Shown here: in pieces, positions 11,701 to 23,275 of the stretch
Layout of the letters: every line of letters begins with the position of its first letter
How positions within the stretch are numbered: the first letter of the stretch is position 1
Position numbers and translations under genes: made by a program
Assembly (NCBI GenBank): GCA_002633005.1
Contig: NMRA01000587.1
Coordinates: 62,001 to 126,000, forward strand
Reading direction: 5' to 3'
DNA: 64,000 nucleotides
Source of the DNA: Phoronis australis
Lineage: Eukaryota > Phoronida > Phoronidae
The notes under the pieces: model-generated
Databases searched by the model: none
The model's input: the letters and a program-made list of their open reading frames with translations, nothing else
Told to the model about the DNA's origin: nothing

Positions 11701-14700
11701 AAACCAAAATCTTCATTAAAAAGATTTCAATTGGATTCCGAGATTGCACAGCGACACCTAAACCTCGCGGTATTGTCCCACAATACTGCAACATCAGTCG
11801 ATCAGTTACCTGGCCTCGTTTTTGCGCCATTGGCGCTTTTAGTATTAGTTGGTGCCTGTTTTTTATTTTTTTCTCTGCTGCATTAACTTCATTTACAGTT
11901 TTACAGCTGTGCTATGGGGTTCACCTCCGATGGCAAAAATTTGGATAAACTTGAGAAGTATCCATGGATGCCATACTTTCCGACATGATACCTAGAATCA
12001 GCTCGACATTTCTAAACTGAGGCCAATGTAACACTACTTCCGTAACTAACAAAGAATATGTTTCTGTCCGGGTCTTTCCTATTGGAATAGCAATTGAAGC
12101 CCATACGCATGCATATGCATCTAACGTTCACTGGCAGGTGACTGGTCTAGACAGTGTTAGTTTAACCGTTACTACATTTAACGCCAGTGTTGGTTACGGC
12201 AAACTTAAAACGTGACTATTTGAATATCACGGCTCATGGTTTACAACCGCTACATGTTGAGTCCGTAAGCACTGTAAATCTGCAAATAATTCAAACACTG
12301 TGTCTGTTCACCCTCAGACACGGCGAGGACTGGTATAAACTTAGAACAGTTCTGAGCAAGAAAATGTTGTCTCCGAGAGATGTCGCCAGCTACTGTGGCT
12401 CCATGAACACCATAGGTAACGACCTCGTCCGTAGACTCGTGCGTCAACGTCGGGCCGAGGACGGGGAGGTGCCAGGACTCGAACTGGAGTTGTTTAAATG
12501 GTCAATGGAATGTAAGCACTTCTGACATTCTCATGGAATGACTCCTGAAATTTGATCACGACTATTTGATACAGCACAATTTTGTGTATAGAAACCCGTA
12601 GACATTTGTTTAAAATTTTATTGAGAGAGGTTAAGGTATTGTAACCATTATGTTGAATCGCCTCGTTTTTAACTAAAAAGTCGAAATTTGGATCAAATCA
12701 ACATTGAGTCATACAGCTTAAAATCTTCGTTTTTGGCGTCTTTGTTGGTTGTTTTTTTTTCTAATATATTTACGTGCTTGTCCACAAAATATGTGCAATT
12801 CTCATGTGACGACTGTAGTTTTTCTTCGTTATTGGCGAAACTACAAATTGTGGCAACAGAGAATTACGTTATTTTGTCCTCCGGTGGTCTGCACGTACCG
12901 TCTCAATTTGTTGACAGTTTGTGATCTAGTAGCACTCAATACAACTTGAAGAATAATCTATAGGTGGCACTCCTGATTCTGGTGAACCTTTCTCTAGCCA
13001 ATGGCGTCGTTCTGTTTGACCATCGCATCGGTTGCCTTGACGACAATCCACCGGAAGAAGCCCTCGATTTCATCAAGAACTTGCTCACCTTCTTCTCATG
13101 CATGCAGGACCTCATGTTTCACCTACCGCTATACAAACTGTACGCCACTCCTACCTGGCGAGAGTTCGAGAAAAGTTCTGATAGAATAATGGCAATTGGA
13201 AAGACATTCGTCGATCGCGTAAGTATTTCCCGTTCATAAGCTAGAATTACAAATCTGTAAAACGCCGAGGGGTAGGTGGCGCGCACATAACGGAAGCCTT
13301 GTTTCTATCACCTGTTCTGGGAGTTTCTCAACGTAGCAGCAGCTTCAGCAGCGGCGGCGGTGCCTGCGGCAGCAGCAGTGACATCATCACTAGTAGCGTT
13401 GGTAGTGGTATTGGGTGTTATTTCAACACACACCGTAGGCTACACAAACTAACCCAAGGGAGAGAATACACGTAACCACGTGGTTCCATCATCATTAAAA
13501 TGTCTACACACTTAGAGGTTTATTTGCTCAGCTAACGGAAATAAACATACAGTGTTTCATCTAAAGTCATCTACATGTACTTGTGTATCAACATTACTTG
13601 TCACAGAAAATCCACAGCCTCTTCTCCAACAAAGAGCCCAGAGTTAGCGAGGACAACCAACAGAAAAATCAAACTGTTCTGGAATATTTGTTGGGCAACG
13701 AGACCTTGACACCTGAAGAAGCAGTTGACAGCGTAGTGGATCTACTAATTGGCTCTCTGGAGACAGTGAGTATTTGTAACGTTTGGAGGGTTCAGTACAG
13801 GGAAGCGTTTTATGGGAAAAGGTTATTCCACGTGAAATAAAATACATTTGCATAATACAGTGTTTAAAATGGTTTTTATTTTTAATGGGATAAGAGTGAT
13901 ACGTACGACGCCGAAAATAATGGTGTTTAGAAACATTGTTTTGCTAATGATGGTGATGTTCGTTGTGATGGAGGAGATGACGTAGATGGTGATGGTGCGG
14001 ATGATGATAATGTTGGTGTTGATGACGGTTGCTGTGGTGGTGGTGATGGTTGTGACGATGACAAGGGTTGTTATGGCGGTGGAGACGATGACAAAGATGA
14101 TGCTTATAATGAAGGCCTTGATCCGTATTATAATAATGGAAACGACAGTGATGATCAAGACGGCGTATGATGATGACGATGAAGTTGAAATCGAGTCATA
14201 TGGAAAATAACTAACTAAAATAATATGCCTACTAACTGAAAATATGTTGTTCACTATTTATTGATTTCTAGACATCAAACACTGTTTTATGGACTCTCTA
14301 CTGCCTGGCACGAAATGCCGACGCTCAGTCTGAGCTTTTCAAGGAGCTACAAAGTGTGCTGTCATCTGCTGAAGAGATAACATCCGCCCATTTAGGACAG
14401 ATGCGGTATCTCAAAGCCTGTTTGAAGGAAACTTTCAGGTGGGGAACCAAACAAAACAACGCGGAATTTCAAACCAACCAAACATAAGTCCGAAGTCCAT
14501 TTCTGAAGAGCAACTCGAACTGTTAGGTCTATTTCACTGACAAAACAGTGCATACTGTACCAGTACGACGTCCGTATGGTTGTAGTAGGAGACCAGGACT
14601 GCGTTCCGTAGACATACGGCACTCAGGATCTTACCAGTGCACAATGGCGACCACTGGAGTGATTGGTTCGTCACTGCAAGTGCTCTGCGTTTACGAACGC

Positions 14701-16541
14701 AACGTATGCTACTGGTCTCGTACAGTGACGTGCGCACGTGGTCCCAGGTGTGTTACTAGAAGGGAATGGTGTTTAGTTACCTTGGCCAAAATTACCAACA
14801 ACTACATGTGTCTTTGGTTATTCTTGCGTTCTTTCGAACGTAGTTATGTTCGCAGTATTTTTGTGTTAAGTTTATTTAGGACCCTAGAAAAATGTTCAAT
14901 TTTAGACAACTTCGGAACATCATATTTCAAAAATGACTTGTCAGATTCACGTGAAAATTGACCTATCGCAAGCTCTGACCCCTTGCAAAATGTAGTCAAA
15001 CGAACAATAAGTTCTACCCTGCAACGTGTTGTTCTTCGGGTAAAATGGCGGCTTGGAAACGAAGGTGTGTCACGAATGCTGCGTTCTAATTGGTCGGTTA
15101 AGCCGTCACTCAAAATCCTGGTGATAGGCTAATTCCAGCTATTATGCTTTATACACTGCTCTTTGAAACATCATTACGTTTTTAAAAGGTTCCACCTCTG
15201 TATGAGGGGCTATCAAAATATGACACGATTCCTATGAAAAAAATGCATTAAACAAATACGAAACGATTATTTAGAAAATTGTAACAGTAACAGCATTTTG
15301 ATGATTTTACATTTATCTTGAACGTTTATATCATGCAAAATTTGCTCATGTTATTGGTCCTGTTGTTTTGCTATGAACAAACTTTTCCTTTTTACTTAAT
15401 TTCACTAAAACATGTTTACGTGACCTACTGCAACTAACGACAAACTGATACTGTCATTCCGGTTCCTCTCAGAATGTTGAGAAAGCAAAAGCTAAAATTT
15501 TTTTTCAGCTGTTTTACCAAACACAAGAAAAACGTTGATGGGGTTGAATTAAAATTCCTGACTACTCTACTAATCTATTGAGAGAGGCCGTTTTAACACT
15601 ATATTTCAGGCTTTATCCGGTGGCATTCAGTACGAGTAGAATTCTACAGCATGATCTGGAGATTGGAGGTTATAATGTTCCCAAAGGAGTAAGTATGTAT
15701 TATGGCACTGGTACGATAGTTTACTGTAAAGAGCGTAATAAGCATAGGCATTTAGTTTGGGGGAGGGGGGTCCATCCTCCTTCCCCATGGACGCTTTTCT
15801 GAGACGTCGCACGAAATTTGACAGGCCACTGATCTGTATACTGAGCTCAAGTGACATAAAAGTCGACAAGAATTACGAAAAATGGAATTGCCGTTGTACG
15901 TTTCCATTGTATTTGAATGCGTATCTATAACTAATACAAACTAGTTATAGTGGTGAATGTCGTGTTTTAATCAGGAAAGCAAAAGTAATTACAAATACTT
16001 TCTGTGTCACGCGAAGCTCTTAATAAGGACTGAAAAGGTCACCGCGCCCACCTGCCTTTCTGAAGCTAATCGCCTTATTAGTTTTTGCAACTTTATGAGA
16101 CTTGCCTAATTAGCCAAGCTCTAATTATAATTTCACAGCTGCGGACTGTAAATCTTACCACAAATCAAGCTCGAATGCCATATAGAATGTGCGCGACATT
16201 TCGCAAGATAAGGTGTATGTATATAAGTTAAAGGTGATTTGGTCGGAAATGGAACCAGACTGCTGCGTCACCTACGCATTGCACCATACAATGTAGGTCG
16301 TATTTGTGAACTGCTTGACCACTGTTAATAAGGCTTTTAAGTTCAAAATCTCTACTCGTCGAGACATGGGTTGCCTCAGCTACACATGTGTTTGAAGAAT
16401 TGTTAATGACAAACTCAATAGGTGGCATGAAGCACAGTTCCGCCAGATTATTTTATCACTGGAAAACACACTCTACACATATCAAAATAATTTGCATGTG
16501 CATCAATGCAAACAACTCTCCCTCTCTCTCACTCTCTCTCC

Positions 16542-16588
<47 letters not shown>

Positions 16589-18120
16589 AGCTCTCGCTCT
16601 AGCTCTCGCTCTCTCTCTATGTGTATGTGTATGCGCATGTGCATGGGTATGTTTCTTTTCAAAAACACCCCAAGAAAACATTTGGGGCGTGCTTGCGTAG
16701 TCGGTAGGTATCCGACGAAAAGCAAATTGACGCGAACGTTTTCTAATTTCAGTCACATGTGCAGTGTAACCTATCGTACATGTCAAAGGATCCTTCCCTT
16801 TTCGACAATCCAGAAGCATTTCAACCAGAGAGGTGGCTGAGAACTGAAGACAAGGTCCCAAAAGCCCAGCACAATATACCATCATTGGTGTTTGGACACG
16901 GTCCCCGAATGTGTATAGGTAGAGACTCCTCATTAGTAATCAGCGATGGTATTTACTGACAAATTTCAATTAATGACTGATTTAACCACAAAACATAGAC
17001 CGTTTTGGGCTCTCGCATAACAGAGGAAATTTAATGCCAGAAAGATCACTAACCTCTTCGTTTGTGTGACTTTGTGCTGGGTTTACAAGTGTCTGCCTTT
17101 GTAACTACATGTATATCGGTTGGTACACTTGGCACAGTGCAATCGGCATATCACATATCAGAGTACACGGAGAAATAATTTCCGTTGAATTGCAATCGTA
17201 TCTCCGTGGACAACTTCCGGTTGGAGAAATGCGTTTCGTATATGTTGTAAAACATTAAAATGGCTAAACAACCCTCTTCCATTTAACCCACTCACTGTTA
17301 CGAAATTGGTTTCAAATTGTTACTTAATCAAATTGGAGGTGATGTCAGCGAGTTTACAAGAGATTTGGCCGCAGTTGTATTGGCCATCCGTTGATATCAT
17401 ACTCCATAACTGACTTAACACATGGTGTCATTTTATGTACTGTGACCAATATTGGTCTCAAGGAACTCACGAACTGTCAGTTCTTTACAACGCCAGACGT
17501 CACTCATATGAGTACCAGAAATCAAGCTGCGACCCATTTCTACACAACTACTGACTGGCTTAAAATAGATCATAAGTTTGCTTCTTGGACTGGGTTTATA
17601 ATCGTTTTAACAAAGTTGTAGACCATTCATAATCAGTGAATTACTCTAGCTGAAATGAAAGCTTTCGCCAAAATATGGCAAACCAACAGTACTATATTTG
17701 CCTTCTGTTTTTAAGTCACTCGCCACCCGTGTCAGCTCTTCTGTGAACGATAAAAACATCAAAGCGTGTGATTGACACGTACATGTTCAAACAGATTTTA
17801 TTTACTCTGAGCTTAATTGGAATGGTCGTCAGGTTATTTCAGTGGGGACTAATTTGCTAGCACACGCTGGAAAAGTAGCGAGAAACTAGCGTGATGTGAC
17901 TAAATTTGCAAGAAATGAGCCTGGTACTGAAGGAATACATGTAGGCCTATCTCTGATTATTACAGGTCGGCGGTTTGCGGAACAGGAAGTTTACATTGCT
18001 GTTGCTAAGGTGATCAGTAACTTCAGACTGGAGTACCACCACGAAGAATGCTTTCCCGTGTTGAAGACGGTTATGAATCCCGACAGGCCTGTTCGACTCA
18101 AATTCATTCCCAGAGTTTAA
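8738..18120 (+). CDS. Mitochondrial-clan cytochrome P450 (CYP10/11/24/27-like), 5' partial, 9 exons seen
   Basis: Exons: 8738-8872, 11432-11634, 12318-12511, 12998-13218, 13607-13765, 14272-14438, 15610-15688, 16753-16918 and 17966-18120. All have GT/AG borders and consistent phases, giving 492 aa to the stop. The start exon, expected to encode a mitochondrial presequence, was not found, so the frame opens at TLGPPEEAR. Visible landmarks are the proline-rich hinge IPGPKGLPLIGS, the oxygen-binding I-helix GSLETTSNT (split by an intron), the K-helix ExxR in KETFR (split by an intron), FQPERW, and the haem loop FGHGPRMCIGRRFAEQE with the thiolate Cys. GRRFAEQE after the haem Cys is typical of mitochondrial P450s, which take electrons from adrenodoxin and hydroxylate sterols, secosteroids or related lipids. 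The subfamily and substrate cannot be assigned from this reading. Confidence 0.9.
9780..9915 (+). repeat. Interspersed repeat fragment (also at 27945, 39480 and 49285)
   Basis: The order TTATTAGC..CAGAGC..GAAAC followed by TCATTACAAATGG and GTCTGCCAGCCATTTG..GAAA recurs at 39480-39610 and 49285-49410; its first part recurs near 27945. The two later copies are also paralogues within the tandem array. This copy is in P450 intron 1 of those seen. The element type is unknown. Confidence 0.55.
10903..11320. mobile_element. Possible MITE with ATAAGCCCATAGGCGT-type ends
   Basis: The left end ATAAGCCCATAGGCGT has an imperfect inverted partner near 11290-11315 (ACGCCCATCGAGTGAGCTTAT). Several internal copies of AATAAACGCC / GGCGTTTATTC occur in both orientations. 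Boundaries are approximate. Confidence 0.4.
13935..14190 (+). repeat. Degenerate GAT/ATG-rich low-complexity tract
   Basis: Purine-rich GAT, GGT and GATGAT trinucleotide mixtures lie in the intron before the P450 exon at 14272. They create long open frames on both strands that are compositional artefacts. Confidence 0.8.
14855..15450 (+). repeat. Interspersed repeat carrying a nested MITE
   Basis: The left part (GACCCTAGAAAAATGTTCAA ... ACAACTTCGGAACATCATAT) and the right part (TTATTGGTCCTGTTGTTTTG ... TTAATTTCACTAAAA) both recur in the same order at about 25755-26140. Between them here sits the MITE at 14960-15136, absent from the other copy. The element class is not recognised. Confidence 0.6.
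14960..15136. mobile_element. MITE with TTGACCTATCGC-type end (copy 1)
   Basis: It begins TTGACCTATCGCAAGC and ends near GTGATAGGCTAATT, an imperfect inverted partner. The internal part (GGGTAAAATGGCGGCTTGG, then GCTGCGTTCTAATTGGTC) recurs inverted at 21952-22077 and in part at 19900-19985. An isolated end (GCGATAGGTCAATT) occurs near 23955. Confidence 0.65.
16513..16640 (+). repeat. CT microsatellite with CTCTAG and TG-rich tail
   Basis: A long CT run in the intron upstream of the P450 haem exon, followed by TCGCTCTAGCTC units and a TATGTGTATG stretch. Open frames here are low complexity and not genes. Confidence 0.95.
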
Positions 18121-20464
18121 AGCCGACTAAACCATGACATGACAAGTCACCACGACACAGAGAAACAGTGATTGCTTTTGAATTGCGTGTAATTTTGTTA
18201 CTTCAAATAGGTCATGGATTTTACGTTTTATGACCTCCACAAACCATTCTTGCCTCCATCTCCTTGGTGTCTTATATCGTTGTATTCGTCATGTGTCCTT
18301 GAAGTTCTCCTCTCCACAATTAAACTAATCCTGATCGACGTGGTGACAGGGTTTTCCAAAATTGTTAACAAGAATATTCAAAACTTTGAGTGTCTGGGAA
18401 TGATTTAACTAGGAATGAATGGTGTTTTTCTTATTCCAGGAATTTGTTTGCATGTCTGTCACAAAAGTGACAGTAAAAAAAGGTTTTTGACTGAGGTTAA
18501 GAGCCAAACACAGCCAGCTGTACGCCTCCAGTGCAGATGTCGATGGTTTTGTGTAACAAAGTTGATGAGCTAAGGCGGAGAATAACTTGACAAAACCGTG
18601 TCCCAAATTTTATGAGTGAAGATCTGTTCCTTTTGTAAGAATAATACTTCATTTGAAAGGGAAATGCACGTTCTATGGAGAAAGCGAAGTCTCTCAGAGA
18701 GTCAGCCACTTGTCCAGAGCCAGAACGAATGCATTCGTCGTTTCTCTGCAATGAGAATCAGCAGACTGCTGAGTGTCTTTTCCATACTTCTACGCTTTTC
18801 AAAAGCTTTTGGATTCCTGGAATGAGAAAGACGTCATTACAGTGAGATAAATTCCTGATATTCACATTCCAAAGAAGTTTTGTGAACATCATTTTGGACA
18901 CCCTATCTGTATACAGGACGTACATTCATAAAACGAGATAATGGTTAGTTTGCTATTTTTTTTCGGTTACAAAATTGTAGGTCGATTTGACTACCACGAG
19001 TAGCCTACATTTTCACGAAAGACGTCGCTGTAGTCGGCTGGCGCTAGCAAGACCGGTGCGCTAACTGATATTCCAGCAGACTTTGGCGAACTTTTTCTAC
19101 CCTATGAAACTAGCTATGGCAAAGACAAAAGGCAAGAGCCTTCAGGTTCCCACGGGAATGAGGTTAAGATTTACGTCGAGGACACCTAACAAGTAAGACG
19201 AGACAGGGGCATTGCGTACTTGCTTTGTGTTTTTGCCGTTTCTGTAGTGCTACGGCGTAGCGCCATAATACTACGTATTTTCAGTAATTAATATGCATTT
19301 TCTCCGATGTTCATAAAGTTTTCAATCTTTCGCTTTGACTTTTACTCTTTTGTCAAAATAATTACATATCACGAGCCTTGCTCGACCGGTCTAAGAGAAG
19401 TTACCAAGGAGTAGGCCTATAACAACACTCACAGTTACTAGATGTAAGAGCCTCTAATAGGTACGTAGGTACATGCAATGCATTTTGACTCTTGATTGAC
19501 CTCGTTTTCGCCAGTGCTATGAAAATGGTTGACATGTATATAATGGTTTTGAACCAGTGATTGCAGATAGCCGGCGGGACACACACATATCATGACCTTA
19601 ATCCAGAGCCAAAATTCAGTTATTGCGAATGAATATTAAAAAGAATGCATACCTTAGAACAAACATACTTGTGTTTAGTTTTCGAGGGGTCAAACAATGT
19701 TAACAAGTTAAGCTGTTCGTGAGGGCGTACACACAATTTAATTAATCCACCGTCACGTCATTTTTAGGCATTGGAAAAGGCTAAAAATTCACAGGACTTT
19801 CATCTCTGTCTGTATAACGACTGTCTGAATTAAACACCACATAACAACACCTCTTGACCATTTAAAATGCACATTGTAGTTGAACGTGTTTCGTCCGACA
19901 GCGCTAATATTTGTCGGACAAGATGGCGACATGAACTGCAGTTGGAGGAGTGCCCGGAATGCAGCATTCTGATTGGTCAATCACACATGTCATTCATTTT
20001 CAGGCGTAAGGACAATAATTCGCTAAAAGTGGTACTAGGTCACGCTTGGCAGACTTTGAAAGGAGTTTTCAAAATTTCCTATAAACTTTTGAAATTTGTC
20101 GAGCATTACAGGGCATTTTTTCGCATCAAAGAAGTGAATGGGAACGTCGTTTTTAATGTCTCTTAAAAGGCCAAAGCCCGGTTTGGTATCATTTTAAGTA
20201 AACTGAATGGTACGACTATGAGAGGCCACAAAATAGCTAGTCAAGTGAGATTTGACAGTAATTATTTAATCATCTCGTTAAGCGTAACATGAACTGTATC
20301 TACATGACGTCAAACTTAAGTTGACCAATAGAGACATAACTGTTTCCAAGTTCATCGTACAGTCAGTTGTGCATTCAGACGAATGTGAAAGTATGTTTTA
20401 TCATTTACATACTCGGAAATCAACCATTCAGTGAAATGGACAATAAAATATCATACAAGTGTAG

Positions 20465-20602
20465 GCAGATCCAGGGAATGGGTGGCTTTTCCCTTTAATT
20501 TTTTATATCAAATCTAGAATTTTCAAATTGTTGACTTCAAATCCCTGTTTGAAAAATCTTGATCCGACCCCCCTTTTTAAAAATCTTGGATCCGTCTCTG
20601 AA
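20465..20602. mobile_element. Short hAT-like MITE, degenerate
   Basis: The left end GGCAGATCCAGGGAATGGGT and the right end CTTGGATCCGTCTCTG form an imperfect inverted repeat of the CAGxGGCGGATCxAGG type that recurs elsewhere in the window (23265, 28120, 28975, 31380 and 38468). Assignment to hAT rests on the CAG start and is tentative. Confidence 0.45.
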
Positions 20603-21951
20603 TATTAAGAGACAATGAGGATGTCTGAATGAAGATTTAAAATGTGTCAGTTTTTTACAAAACCGAAGTGTCTGAAGGTACAAGTCCTCAAATTTTCGTC
20701 TGCCGAAATTTCAGCTTCCTAATGCATTACGGCGTTTTCCCGTTGCTTCCAACTTGTTCGGTTCTATAGCCCAACAGCAAGTTGGGAAGTTTACCCCTGT
20801 AGCCGATATCTTACACGAATGATTAACTCCATTCTGGCATTCATGGCTGGAGGGCCAGCTCTATTTTGTTCGATAATTGCTCTAATCTTCAATGAGATCG
20901 TATCTAACCTGACTGGGCTGTGCGGTTAAAAATAAAAGCTAAGTTATAACATATTTGAACATAAACCAATAGTCTTTCTGAAATCCTCGTCAAATGGTGA
21001 TCATGTTAAGTTTTTGAATCGCCAAAATCGCCCAACTACAACCGAAGATACGATAATCTATTCTTTCCTATTGTACCAATTCACTCTGGGTTTGTTCACA
21101 CGTGGTCTCTTGCGCGCACCCAGCCTTCAATATGGGTGGTTCGAATTCTTGCTTCTTGCCGTTGTGGACCTTTTAGTAACAAAAAGGCGGGCGGACTAAA
21201 AAAAACAGGGGGCGCCACTGTGAATTGCGCGTTTGTGCTTGTTTAGGGGAGTTTTGTTTCATTTTCTCGGACTTTTTGTTTCTGAGAGGCGAACCTTTTT
21301 GCCCACTTCGCCAAATGGTGGGGGGTGGGGCTCGTTCGATCCCCCCGAGCCCCCCTGGGTGCGCGCATGGGTCTGTAATAAGCCTGGTAGATAATTGGCG
21401 TGCCTGTTGTCATAACAGACAAAAGACTGCTTGGCAGCTAGGAAAGAAGCTAGATGTTATCACACGATCAGAACCCCCTTCGTCTGGTAATAAAAGTTAC
21501 TGAACGGGAAAACGCTGTCATGGACTTGTAAATTAAGGTTTGAAATGTCACGACTGTAAATGAACGTCAAAGCGGCAACAAGCTTCATTCTTTCAATCAA
21601 AACAGACAAAAATCGAGAGTACGTGACCTTCAAACACTGTGCCAAACTCAAGTACCCAGCATAGTTTTTCGTGAAATTCGGAGAGGTAACAACAAACAAA
21701 TAACCCCAAAACTGTTGATCGATGAACGAGACACAGATATTCGTGTGTAGGCATAAGTACTCGGGTGATTGTCCCAAACTTTTGGTCCTGGACATGAGCC
21801 GGAAATGTTATCTTGAGTTTGTCACCAACACGAATTTGAATGTAATGCATCGATTTAGTCTGCGATTGTAGTTGCAACAACCACAAGTCACGCTTAAAGC
21901 ATTTCTCAATAGATGTAGCAGCATGCGTTTCTCAACTTAATGTCCGAAAGG

Positions 21952-22077
21952 AATTGACCTATCGCTAGGATTATGACGGACGGCTTAATTGACCAATCAG
22001 AACGCAGCATTCTTGGCACACCTTCGTCTGCGTTTCCAAGCCGACATTTTACCCGACAAACAACACGCAGTCGAGTA
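21952..22077. mobile_element. MITE of the TTGACCTATCGC family (copy 2, core inverted)
   Basis: TTGACCTATCGC is followed by GACCAATCAGAACGCAGCAT, then CCTTCGTCTGCGTTTCCAAG and GACATTTTACCCGACAAACA. The core is the reverse complement of that of the copy at 14960-15136. Confidence 0.6.
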
Positions 22078-22772
22078 AAACTTACTTTAGTCTATACATG
22101 TAGCTCAAGAAATTGTCCGCTAAGAATGGGGAAACGGTGTTGATATGACGTGTGTAGTCCCGACAGCCGTTATGCTGCTCCAGAATAATATCCCGTCATT
22201 TTTTGGCATGTCCTAAGCCGAAAAATGATGTTGAAAAGCGTTAGCTATGGATCAAACTGTACGGCCACACGAGCAGCTGAACTTAGCGATGTTGCTTGAT
22301 AACTCGAAGGCTATAATAAACACAAATATATTAGTTCCTAGATACGCACTTTTCAGCTTGGTGGCTATGGTGCAGGGCTATCTCAGATTTTGACTCCCGA
22401 GTTGGGTACGTCTGGCCGCCTTTGTCTCGGCACCTGCTGGAACTCAGCACTCTAGCGGTAGTCCCCGGAAATTGTTGTTTTCAAGGACATTTTTATTTTA
22501 TGTTTTTTATCTATTTCAACCTAATGGACATTATTTTGTTTCGTATCAGAGGTACATTTTTGTTATTCATAAACCGTAAGCTGGCGTTCAACTGAACTTC
22601 TCTACTGGTCAAAATTCAGAGATTCGATCGGCACAGGGAAGGGCACTGGATTACTGCCGGAACTCAAAGCCTTGGTCGAGCTGTTGTCACTAAAAATAAA
22701 CTGTTGAATTACTTTTTGACGTGTACCTCTAGTATACACTATGTCTGTAGAGTTAGAGAGAGCTCATTTTGG

Positions 22773-22973
22773 NNNNNNNNNNNNNNNNNNNNNNNNNNNN
22801 NNNNNNNNNNNNNNNNNNNNNNNNNNNNNNNNNNNNNNNNNNNNNNNNNNNNNNNNNNNNNNNNNNNNNNNNNNNNNNNNNNNNNNNNNNNNNNNNNNNN
22901 NNNNNNNNNNNNNNNNNNNNNNNNNNNNNNNNNNNNNNNNNNNNNNNNNNNNNNNNNNNNNNNNNNNNNNNNN
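22773..22973. other. Assembly gap (201 N)
   Basis: Run of N. The right edge enters a C-rich repeat end (CCCAGCCCCCCCCCCC), so the gap lies inside or beside a hAT-like repeat. Confidence 1.
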
Positions 22974-23275
22974 CAGAGGCCCCAGCCCCCCCCCCCTTGG
23001 CTGCCTCAAGCAAAATGAAACAGCAAGAGCGTGAGGAAATATTGAGTTCAGTAACTAGGACCTGAAGCGGAAGAGGGGGGCTCAGACCCCAGATCGCGGC
23101 GGTATCGTGTTCCTGTTTTTTTTAGTTCACCTATAGATTTTCTGAACAGAACGGTCTACATCCCTGGCCCCTGCAACTTTCGGGCCGCCTGTGCACATAC
23201 AATCGCACTTTGCCCAATTCCACGAGGCAACATATGTTGGGCCACTTGTGGTATCCTAGATCCGCCACTGAATTC
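22974..23275. mobile_element. Right portion of a hAT-like repeat
   Basis: It shares TACAATCG(C/T)(A/G)CTTTGC, the CAACATATGTTG-type block and the terminal TAGATCCGCCACTG with 28861-28980. The rest of the copy is hidden by the gap. Confidence 0.55.

Noticed and set aside
13823-14254. Long open frames of Ile/Thr/Met over the GAT-rich tract
   Set aside because: Low-complexity artefact inside a P450 intron.
16388-16933. Open frames with Ser-Leu or Arg-Glu repeats on both strands
   Set aside because: Translation of the CT microsatellite plus the real P450 exon in wrong frames.
22704-23065. Open frames spanning the N run
   Set aside because: Mostly unknown residues; created by the gap.
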